This document shows, one piece after another, positions 57,404 through 64,000 of a stretch of DNA of 64,000 nt. Position 1 is the first letter of the stretch. The number at the start of each line of letters is the position of its first letter. Made by a program: the position numbers and the translations under genes. The notes beneath the pieces were generated by a model. The model worked only from the letters and a program-made list of their open reading frames with translations. It had not been told where the DNA came from and did not search any database. Source of the stretch: G965279355 sp965279355 (lineage in GTDB: Bacteria > Pseudomonadota > Alphaproteobacteria > CACIAM-22H2); the NCBI GenBank assembly GCA_965279355.1, contig OZ257155.1, forward strand, positions 2,108,001 through 2,172,000, written 5' to 3'.

Positions 57404-59716
57404 TTATGCGGCCTTCCTGGCCTTCGCCTGCTGGATCGCCTTCCACACCGTCGCCGGCGTCGCCGGACACGGAACCGCTTCGACACCGAGCGGCCGCAGC
57501 GCATCGTTGATGGCGCCCATCAGCACCGGCAGCGCACCGGTCGTGCCCGCTTCGCCGACGCCCTTGGCGCCGACCGGATTGGTAGTCGCCGGCACTTCCA
57601 GGAAGTCGGCCTTGATCGGCGGCATGATATCGGCACGCGGCAGGCCGTAATCCATGTACGAGCCGGCCACGAGCTGGCCGTTTTCGGGATCGTAGATCGC
57701 GTGTTCCGTCAGCACCTGGCCGACGCTCTGCGCGATGCCGCCATGGATCTGTCCGTGCGCCAGGGTGTAGTCGAGAATCATCCCGCAATCGTCGACGCAA
57801 ATGTAATCCACGATATCGACCACGCCTGTTTCGGGGTCGATCTCGACCTCCGCGATGTGGCAGCCGTTCGGAAAGGTCGCGTGCACCTGCACCTGGGAAT
57901 CGGCATCGAGGCCGCCCTTCACGTCTTCGGGCAGGTCCTTGGCCTCACGCGCCCAGTTCGCCAGTTCGAACAGCGGCACCGCGCGGTCGGTGCCGGCGAC
58001 GCGGAATGCACCCTTCGCGAACTCGATGTCGCCGGGAGCGGCTTCCAGACGGTGCGCCGCCAGACGAATCCCTTTCTCGACAACCTTCGTGACGATATCC
58101 GTGCACACAGAGCCCAACGCATTCACCGTGCGCGAGCCGACCGAAACCATGCCGCGCGGCACCTGGGCGCTGTCGTTCTGGATGACGGTGATCTTGTCCA
58201 CCGGCACGCCGAACTTCTCTGCCGTCCAATTCGCAAAAACCGTCTCGTGGCCCTGGCCGTTGGAGCCGCCCCCCAGACGCAGATCGGCGCGGCCGTCGCG
58301 GAAGCGGATATCGCCGAACTCGATCGGCGGGCCGCCGCCGACTTCGAGATAGGTGATGATACTGCGGCCGCGCAGCCTGCCTTTCTTCTCCGTTTCCGCC
58401 TTGCGCGCGGCATAGCCTTTGTCGTCATACATCGTGAGCGCCTTATCGAGCACGCTCGCGAAATCGCCGCTGTCATAGGTCACGCCATTGGGCGCCTTGT
58501 AGGGCATCGCGGATTTTGGAATGAGATTGCGGCGGCGAATCTCGATCGGGTCCATGTTCAGCTTGAGGGCCGCGAGATCGACCAGCCGCTCCAGGAAATA
58601 CGCAGCCTCCGGACGGCCGGCGCCGCGATACGGGCCGACCGGCAATGTGTTGGTCAGCACGACCTTCACTTCGGTATCGACGGCCGGCGTCGCATAGACG
58701 CTGGCCATGCAGTACGAGAAGCCTGTCGTCGTCGTCATCGCGCCCGATGCTGAGACATAGGCGCCGACATTGGTGACGCCGCGCGTGCGCAGGCCCAGGA
58801 ACTTGCCGTCCTTGTCCAGCGCCAGTTCGCCAGTCAGCACCATGTCGCGGGCCTGGTTGTCGGACAGGAAGCTTTCGGCGCGCTGCCCGACCCATTTCAC
58901 CGGCCGGCCGAGCCGCGTCGTCGCCAGGATCACGGCGAGATATTCGGGATAGGGACCGGTCTTCATGCCGAACCCGCCGCCGACATCGCCGCTGATCAGC
59001 CGCATCTTCTCTTTCGGAATCTTCGTCAGCGCCGCGAGCCCGTCGCGCTGCGCCGTGGCGCCCTGCGACGGCGCATAGATGAGGTAGTCGCCGGTCGTCT
59101 TGTCATAGGACGCGACAATGGCGCGCGGTTCCATCGCACAGACTGCGAGACGCTGGTTCACCAGCTTCGTCTTCACCACATGCGCCGCTTTGGCGAAGGC
59201 CGCGTCCGTCGCCGCGACATCACCGCCGCCCCATACGAACGCGACATTGCCCGGGACCTGCTCATGAATCTGCGGTGCGCCCGGCTTCATTGCCTCTTCG
59301 CCGTTCACGACGCAGGGAAGTTCCGTGAACTCGACCATCACCGCGTCGGCCGCATCCTGCGCCTGCGCCTGCGTCTCGGCGATCACGCAGGCGATCGGCT
59401 GACCGCCGAACCGAACCTTGCCCTGCGCCAGTGCCGGATAAGGCGGCACGATGAGATCGGTGCCGCGCGGTCCCTTCGGCGCGAGTGCCGGAAAATTCGC
59501 GTAGCCCGCCGCCTTGATGTCCTCGCCGGTCAGGATGTCGAGCACGCCCGGCATTTTTCGCGCGTCGGCTGTATCGATCGACAGAATTTCCGCATGCGCG
59601 TGCGGCGAGCGCATGAACACCGCGTAGGCCTGATTGGGCAGATCGTTGTCGGATGTATAGCGGCCGCTGCCGGAAAGAAGGCGCGGATCTTCGATACGCA
59701 GGGTTCTGTTGCTCAT
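57404..59716 (-). CDS. Molybdenum hydroxylase large subunit, CoxL form II-like, orphan
   Basis: A 770-aa xanthine dehydrogenase-family protein. It starts RIEDPRLLSGSGRYTSD. It then has RSPHAHAEILSID, GGGFGMKTGPYPEYL, the form II active-site-type PYRGAGRPEAAYFLERLVD, GQGHETVFANW and the catalytic-Glu KGVGEAGTTGALP. The form I AYxCSFR motif of true CO dehydrogenase is absent, so an aldehyde or N-heterocycle hydroxylase is likelier. CoxM (FAD) and CoxS (2Fe-2S) subunits are not adjacent, so partners must lie elsewhere. ATG 59716 is the first ATG; a TTG four codons upstream was dropped. Confidence 0.92.
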   Translation of the reverse strand: MSNRTLRIEDPRLLSGSGRYTSDNDLPNQAYAVFMRSPHAHAEILSIDTADARKMPGVLDILTGEDIKAAGYANFPALAPKGPRGTDLIVPPYPALAQGKVRFGGQPIACVIAETQAQAQDAADAVMVEFTELPCVVNGEEAMKPGAPQIHEQVPGNVAFVWGGGDVAATDAAFAKAAHVVKTKLVNQRLAVCAMEPRAIVASYDKTTGDYLIYAPSQGATAQRDGLAALTKIPKEKMRLISGDVGGGFGMKTGPYPEYLAVILATTRLGRPVKWVGQRAESFLSDNQARDMVLTGELALDKDGKFLGLRTRGVTNVGAYVSASGAMTTTTGFSYCMASVYATPAVDTEVKVVLTNTLPVGPYRGAGRPEAAYFLERLVDLAALKLNMDPIEIRRRNLIPKSAMPYKAPNGVTYDSGDFASVLDKALTMYDDKGYAARKAETEKKGRLRGRSIITYLEVGGGPPIEFGDIRFRDGRADLRLGGGSNGQGHETVFANWTAEKFGVPVDKITVIQNDSAQVPRGMVSVGSRTVNALGSVCTDIVTKVVEKGIRLAAHRLEAAPGDIEFAKGAFRVAGTDRAVPLFELANWAREAKDLPEDVKGGLDADSQVQVHATFPNGCHIAEVEIDPETGVVDIVDYICVDDCGMILDYTLAHGQIHGGIAQSVGQVLTEHAIYDPENGQLVAGSYMDYGLPRADIMPPIKADFLEVPATTNPVGAKGVGEAGTTGALPVLMGAINDALRPLGVEAVPCPATPATVWKAIQQAKARKAA

Positions 59717-60085
59717 GATCACCGTCAAATGCTGGAAACCGCGCGCCGCACCGAGCCTGTCCCGTAGACCCGCACCGTCAGCGCAGCGGCAAACGACCTG
59801 AAGTCCCTGTGTTTAGGCGAGAAACCGGCGGAAAACAACGGCTTGAACGGGACCCGATCGCTGCCCGGATTTTGGCCAACACCGGCCGCGCAGTTCATCG
59901 CGCATGCAATGTTGAGAAGAGTGACGTCTTGCCGCCGGATTGACGATAGAACCCGACCGATTGGATCGCAGCGCCGCCGTATGCGTAAAACCCCTATCGC
60001 GTCATCGGGAAAACTCCATTATCGTAGGCCGCTAAGGCCCGAGGGGAGTGTCATCAATCGGGCGCAGTTGGGGAGGAGTTCGGGT
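59717..60085. other. Divergent intergenic region, 369 bp
   Basis: This lies between the CoxL-type gene (leftward) and tctB (rightward), so it must hold both promoters. The frame of tctB stays open far upstream, but its translation is Arg-rich and unlike protein, so I treat it as non-coding. GGAGGAG for tctB is at 60072-60078. I see no strong palindrome, terminator, tRNA or repeat in it. Confidence 0.5.
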
Positions 60086-60538
60086 ATGCGATTTCGTCTT
60101 CACGTCAACCAGGATCTGGTTGCCGGGCTGATGTTCTTGGCCTGGGGCATTGCGGGCCTCTGGCTCGGTCAGCGTTATTCCGTCGGCACTTCGCTCCGCA
60201 TGGGCCCGGGCTATCTTCCGAACCTCCTCTGCTGGTGCCTGATCGTGTTCGGGACCGGCATCGCCATCAAGGGCACCCTGATTGCCGGCGAGAAACTCAC
60301 CAAATGGCATTTTCGTCCGCTGATTCTGGTGCTCGCCGGGCTTGGCGTCTTTGGACTTCTGATCGAACGCGGCGGACTGCCGGCGGCGGCGATCGGCGGC
60401 GCCCTGGTCGGCGCTCTCGGCAGCCCTGAGTTCCGCCTTTGGGAAATCCTGGTTCTCGGCGTCAGCCTGGCGATTGCCAGCGTGGCGGTGTTTGTCTACG
60501 GGCTTGGCCTGCCAATGAACATCTGGCCGATATTCTGA
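60086..60538 (+). CDS. tctB: Tripartite tricarboxylate transporter, small membrane subunit TctB
   Basis: A 150-aa protein with four to five transmembrane helices (LVAGLMFLAWGIAGLWLGQ, ILVLAGLGVFGLLIERGG, EILVLGVSLAIASVAVFVYG). It also has the TctB-typical MGPGYLPNLLC turn. ATG 60086 follows GGAGGAG with 7-base spacing, which decides the start. It is followed 15 bases later by tctA. The periplasmic binding protein TctC, which sets the substrate, is not here. Confidence 0.9.
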   Translation: MRFRLHVNQDLVAGLMFLAWGIAGLWLGQRYSVGTSLRMGPGYLPNLLCWCLIVFGTGIAIKGTLIAGEKLTKWHFRPLILVLAGLGVFGLLIERGGLPAAAIGGALVGALGSPEFRLWEILVLGVSLAIASVAVFVYGLGLPMNIWPIF

Positions 60539-60553
60539 GGCAGGATCTCGAAC

Positions 60554-62062
60554 ATGGATATGCTCTTCGACAATCTGGCGCTCGGGATGAGCGTTGCGCT
60601 CAGCCCGCAGAACCTCATGTTCTGTTTTTTCGGCGTGCTGCTCGGCACGCTGATCGGCGTGCTGCCCGGCATCGGTCCGGTCGCAACGCTCGCCATGCTG
60701 CTGCCCGCGACATTCTACCTGCCGCCGATCCCGGCGCTCATCATGCTGTCGGGCATCTATTACGGTGCGCAGTACGGTGGCTCGACAACCGCGATCCTGG
60801 TGAACCTGCCTGGCGAGTCTGCCTCCGTCGTCACCTGTCTTGACGGCTATCAGATGGCGCGAAAGGGCCGCGCGGGCGCGGCGCTCGCCATCGCGGCGCT
60901 GGGTTCGTTCTTCGCCGGAACTGTTGCCACCCTGCTGCTGGCCGTCGCCAGCCCGCCGCTTTCGACGCTCGCCCTGCAGTTCGGTGCCGCGGAATATTTC
61001 TCGCTGATGGCGCTCGGCCTGATCGGCGCCGTCGTGCTGGCGCAGGGCTCGCTGCCCAAGGCCATCACCATGGTCTTCCTTGGGCTGTTCCTGGGACTGA
61101 TCGGGACCGACCTCAATTCCGGACAGCAGCGTTTCACCTTCGGCATCCCCCATCTGTCCGACGGCATCGGCTTCGTGCCGCTCGCCATGGGCGTGTTCGG
61201 CATCGCCGAGATCATCACCAATCTGGAAAAGCGCGTCGGCGGCGTCGGTGTCGTGGCCACCGTCATCGGCAGCCTGATGCCCAACCGCGAGGAGATCAGG
61301 CGGGCCATCCCCGCCGTCCTGCGCGGCACTGTCCTTGGATCTGTGCTGGGCGTTCTGCCGGGCGGCGGCGCCCTGCTTTCCTCTTTCGCCGCCTATACGC
61401 TGGAGAAAAAAATCTCCAAGCGGCCGCAAGAATTCGGCAAGGGCGCGGTCGAAGGCGTGGCCGGACCGGAATCGGCCAACAATGCCGGCGCCCAGACGTC
61501 GTTCATTCCGCTGCTGACCCTGGGCATTCCGTCCAACGCGGTGATGGCGCTGATGATCGGTGCCATGACCATCCAGGGCATCGCGCCCGGCCCGCGCGTG
61601 ATGACACAGCAGCCCGACCTGTTCTGGGGCATCATCGCCAGCATGTGGCTCGGCAACATGATGCTGGTCATCATCAACCTGCCGCTGATCGGCATCTGGG
61701 TGAAGCTGCTGCAGATTCCCTACCGTCTGATGTTCCCTGCCATTCTCGTCCTGTGCGGGATCGGCGTGTACAGCCTGAACAACTCGGCCTTCGAGATCGG
61801 CATGACCGTTATGTTCGGCCTGTTCGGCTATGTCCTCTACAAGCTCGGCTGCGAGCCCGCGCCGCTCCTTCTGGGCTTCATTCTCGGTCCATTGATGGAG
61901 GAGAACCTGCGGCGCGCGTTGGTGCTGTCGCGCGGCGACCCCATGGTGTTCGTCGAACGGCCGATCAGCCTTGGCCTACTCGTCGTCGCGGCGGCTCTGC
62001 TGCTGCTGGTGATCCTGCCGACCTTCCGAAAAACGCGAGAGGAAGCGTTCAAGGAAGTCTGA
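60554..62062 (+). CDS. tctA: Tripartite tricarboxylate transporter, large membrane subunit TctA
   Basis: A 502-aa membrane protein with 11 to 12 helices. The TctA signature is GTLIGVLPGIGPVATLAMLLP, near residues 30-50, and YYGAQYGGSTTAILVNLPGE, near 70-90. A second copy of the G-x-x-x-G-x-x-P-G-x-G motif, SVLGVLPGGGALLSSFAAY, lies near 260, followed by GVAGPESANNAGAQTSFIPLLTLGIPSNAVMALM. It forms the transport channel with TctB. It ends 4 bases before the convergent hydrolase gene. Confidence 0.96.
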   Translation: MDMLFDNLALGMSVALSPQNLMFCFFGVLLGTLIGVLPGIGPVATLAMLLPATFYLPPIPALIMLSGIYYGAQYGGSTTAILVNLPGESASVVTCLDGYQMARKGRAGAALAIAALGSFFAGTVATLLLAVASPPLSTLALQFGAAEYFSLMALGLIGAVVLAQGSLPKAITMVFLGLFLGLIGTDLNSGQQRFTFGIPHLSDGIGFVPLAMGVFGIAEIITNLEKRVGGVGVVATVIGSLMPNREEIRRAIPAVLRGTVLGSVLGVLPGGGALLSSFAAYTLEKKISKRPQEFGKGAVEGVAGPESANNAGAQTSFIPLLTLGIPSNAVMALMIGAMTIQGIAPGPRVMTQQPDLFWGIIASMWLGNMMLVIINLPLIGIWVKLLQIPYRLMFPAILVLCGIGVYSLNNSAFEIGMTVMFGLFGYVLYKLGCEPAPLLLGFILGPLMEENLRRALVLSRGDPMVFVERPISLGLLVVAAALLLLVILPTFRKTREEAFKEV

Positions 62063-62066
62063 CGCG

Positions 62067-62951
62067 CTATCCGTTCAGGAAGTTACGGATCGCATCGATC
62101 TGGTCGGCCGCCATCAGGGCGGGCGCGTGACCGATGCCGGCAAGTTCGCGCAGCGTAACCTGACGCTGTTTCGCCGCGAGGCCGCGTGTGGTCATCTCCA
62201 CGGCCGTCTCGCGCAGCAGGATGTCGGATTCGGCGCCGCGCAGGATCAGGGTCGGACAGGCGATCGCATCCCAGAGCGGCCACAGGACGGCATCCGCCGG
62301 CTCCACCGCTTTGATCGGCACGGCGATGGCCGGGTCGTAGTGCAGGCGCAGCGTCCCATTCTCCGCCGGCGCCGAACTGAACGTCGCCAGATGACGCCAT
62401 TCGGCATCGGTGAGCGGGCCGAAGGGCGCATGCACCCGGCGCAGATGCGCTTCAAGCTCGGCCAGGTTGGCAAACCGGTCGTCGCGACCGACATAGGCGG
62501 CGATGCGGGCGATCGCATCCTTCGGCACCAGCGCACCGACATCGTTGAGGACGAGCCGCCGGATCGGCGTGGCGGGTTGCGCGGCCAGCGCCATGCCGAT
62601 GATTCCGCCCATCGACGTCCCGATCCACGACACCGCATCGCTATCGAGCCGGCCCAGCAGGGCGGCGATGACCGCGGCATAAACGGGATAGGAATAGTCC
62701 TCGGCGCGCCGCAGCCACTCGCTGCGGCCGCGTCCGGGCACATCGACGGCTAGCACGCGCCAGCCATCGCCGGCCAGCGCCCGCGCCAGCATGTCGAAAT
62801 CCCGGCTGTTGCGGGTCAGGCCGTGCACGCAGACGGCGACGCGCGAACTGATTGCCGGCCCCCACTCCGTCCAGGCAAGCCGGACGAAGCCCGATGGCGA
62901 GAGAACCGGCATTGCTGCGAAGCGCGGGGCAAAGGAAGCGTTGGACGCCAT
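62067..62951 (-). CDS. Alpha/beta-fold hydrolase
   Basis: A 294-aa protein. The oxyanion segment is CVHGLTRNSRDFD near residue 42. The nucleophile elbow is WIGTSMGGIIGMALA (G-T-S-M-G-G). An Asp acid lies in LILRGAESDILLRE and the catalytic His in GIGHAPALM, so the triad is complete. The substrate is unknown; homologues hydrolyse esters or act in aromatic degradation. ATG 62951 has AGGA before it, and ATG 62969 is also open. It is divergent from the alcohol dehydrogenase. Confidence 0.92.
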   Translation of the reverse strand: MASNASFAPRFAAMPVLSPSGFVRLAWTEWGPAISSRVAVCVHGLTRNSRDFDMLARALAGDGWRVLAVDVPGRGRSEWLRRAEDYSYPVYAAVIAALLGRLDSDAVSWIGTSMGGIIGMALAAQPATPIRRLVLNDVGALVPKDAIARIAAYVGRDDRFANLAELEAHLRRVHAPFGPLTDAEWRHLATFSSAPAENGTLRLHYDPAIAVPIKAVEPADAVLWPLWDAIACPTLILRGAESDILLRETAVEMTTRGLAAKQRQVTLRELAGIGHAPALMAADQIDAIRNFLNG

Positions 62952-62999
62952 GACGTCCTGTCTTACCATGCAACGCAATCGGTAGGGAGAAACGCCTTC

Positions 63000-64000
63000 A
63001 TGAAAATCCGCGCAGCCATCCTCCGGGACATGGGCGCCAGCCTGCCCTACGCTGACTCGAAGCCGCTCAGCATCGAAACCGTCGAGCTGGACCCGCCCGG
63101 TCCCGGCGAAGTGCTGGTCAAGGTCGGCGCCGCCAGCCTCTGCCACTCCGACCTGTCTGTGATCAACGGCAGCCGCCCCTGGCCGATGCCGATCGTGCTC
63201 GGCCATGAAGCCGCCGGCATCGTCGAAGCGACCGGTCCCGATATCAGCGATCTCAAGAAGGGCGACCATGTCGTCATGGTGTTCGTCGCCAGCTGCGGAC
63301 ACTGTCCGCCCTGCGCGGAAGGACGCCCGGCCCTCTGCCTCAACGGCGTTGCCGCCAATCGCGCCGGACGCCTGATGAGCGGCGGCCCCCGCCTGCACCA
63401 GAACGGCAAGGACGTTCATCATCATATGGGCGTGTCGGCGTTCGCCGAATACGTGGTGACGTCGCGATACTCCCTGACGAAGATCGACAGTGAACTGCCG
63501 CTCGACGAAGCGGCCCTGTTCGGCTGCGCGGTGCTGACCGGCGTGGGGTCGGTGGTCAACGTCGCGCATGTGCCGCCCGGCGCCAGTGTCGGCGTGTTCG
63601 GACTGGGCGGCGTCGGCCTCGCGACTTTGCTCGGCGCCGTTCTCGCCGGCGCCGGCCGGATCGTTGCCGTCGATCTCGCCGACGACAAGCTGGCGATTGC
63701 CCGCCAGCTTGGCGCCACCGACACCGTGAACGCCGGCGCGGCCAATGCCGCCGAGGATATCCGGGCCCTGACCAATGGCGGTCTCGACTACGCGTTCGAA
63801 ATGGCTGGCGTGGTGAAGGCCCTGGAGCTTGCCTATGCGACCACCCGTCGTGGCGGCACTACAGTCACCGCCGGGCTGCCGCCGATGTCCGCGCCGCTCG
63901 GCATTCCGGCCGTCAGTCTGGTCGCCGAAGAGCGGACGCTGAAGGGCAGCTACATGGGAAGCTGCGTGCCGTCCCGCGACATCCCGCGCTATATCGATCT
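63000..64000 (+). CDS. Zinc-dependent alcohol dehydrogenase, truncated by the window end
   Basis: The first 333 codons are visible and the frame runs off the window. Catalytic zinc ligands are in SLCHSDLSV and the GHEAAG motif. The structural zinc loop has CGHCPPCAEGRPALC (C-x2-C-x2-C-x7-C). The Rossmann motif GVFGLGGVGLATLLG is present, then VAVDLADDKL with an Asp that favours NAD. It is the MDR family, class III-like branch, but without glutathione-pocket evidence. GGGAGA lies 9 bases before the ATG. It is divergent from an alpha/beta hydrolase, so a shared catabolic path is possible. Confidence 0.93.
   Translation, partial: MKIRAAILRDMGASLPYADSKPLSIETVELDPPGPGEVLVKVGAASLCHSDLSVINGSRPWPMPIVLGHEAAGIVEATGPDISDLKKGDHVVMVFVASCGHCPPCAEGRPALCLNGVAANRAGRLMSGGPRLHQNGKDVHHHMGVSAFAEYVVTSRYSLTKIDSELPLDEAALFGCAVLTGVGSVVNVAHVPPGASVGVFGLGGVGLATLLGAVLAGAGRIVAVDLADDKLAIARQLGATDTVNAGAANAAEDIRALTNGGLDYAFEMAGVVKALELAYATTRRGGTTVTAGLPPMSAPLGIPAVSLVAEERTLKGSYMGSCVPSRDIPRYID

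Noticed and set aside
57404..59716. True CO dehydrogenase large subunit
   Set aside because: The form I active-site loop AYxCSFR is absent; PYRGAGR is the form II type, whose CO oxidation is not established.
59843..60085. Extension of tctB to an upstream start
   Set aside because: The added 81 residues are Arg-rich and unlike a membrane protein N-terminus, and a strong SD sits before the internal ATG at 60086.
1..64000. CRISPR array, prophage, insertion sequence or integrase
   Set aside because: No spaced direct-repeat array, transposase, integrase or phage structural motif was seen on either strand.

Overview
The window is GC-rich, very gene-dense DNA from an alphaproteobacterium. The best guess is a Rhodospirillales-type lineage. 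The evidence is gene content: an ETF-ubiquinone oxidoreductase/TPR/ispE run, a DUF3035 (BamF-like) lipoprotein, a PAS_5 protein, MutL with the endonuclease motif of MutH-less bacteria, betaine-lipid genes and a GTTC-N7-GTTC (alphaproteobacterial LexA-type) site. No species is claimed. Genes are mostly packed with 4-base start/stop overlaps. There is one tRNA (Gln, TTG) and no rRNA, CRISPR array, insertion sequence or phage.

Layout. 1-4.4 kb: the end of a GT9-type glycosyltransferase, a small unknown protein, a PAS_5 protein, tRNA-Gln, the GDP-L-fucose pair gmd-fcl, and ispE. 4.4-16 kb: a TPR lipoprotein, ETF-QO, an inverse-autotransporter-like adhesin (barrel first, beta-helix after), a family-4-like uracil-DNA glycosylase lacking part of its Fe-S cysteine set, a soluble lytic transglycosylase, moaB, an APH-like phosphotransferase and a GAF/HD-GYP protein. 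15.7-19.5 kb: a Rieske oxygenase and a MarR regulator diverge from a 60-bp AT-rich array of four 15-bp repeats. An SplB-like radical SAM protein follows behind a LexA-type box, then a REP-like double palindrome. 19.5-22.2 kb: plcP-like phosphodiesterase, btaA and btaB, which together would replace phospholipid by betaine lipid. 22.3-28 kb: lipid A and Kdo genes (msbA-like, DUF374 acyltransferase, waaA, lpxK, lpxL). 28-46.8 kb: housekeeping (M23 peptidase, xseA, purD, MBL hydrolase, tadA, C26 amidase, rluB-like, rsmD, OsmC, mutL, two M16 proteins, DUF3035, lspA, ileS with a small ACT protein, ribF, MaoC).

46.9-56.3 kb is the most interesting part. It holds a CRP-type regulator with a cAMP-like binding cassette and an E. 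coli-CRP-like recognition helix. Next to it are a FecR-domain protein, a TPR/outer-membrane-barrel protein and a CHASE2 adenylate cyclase. Nine kb away, between minus-strand genes, is a perfect TGTGA-N6-TCACA site followed by a -10-like element and a strong plus-strand intrinsic terminator with no plus-strand gene before it. This is a candidate short sRNA under CRP control. A periplasmic sulfite dehydrogenase (sorAB) lies on the other side of the site.

56.3-64 kb: a TIGR02444 protein, ubiX, an orphan CoxL-type molybdenum hydroxylase, tctB-tctA without tctC, an alpha/beta hydrolase and a truncated zinc alcohol dehydrogenase. All functional calls come from motifs and family memory read by eye. 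No database search was run.
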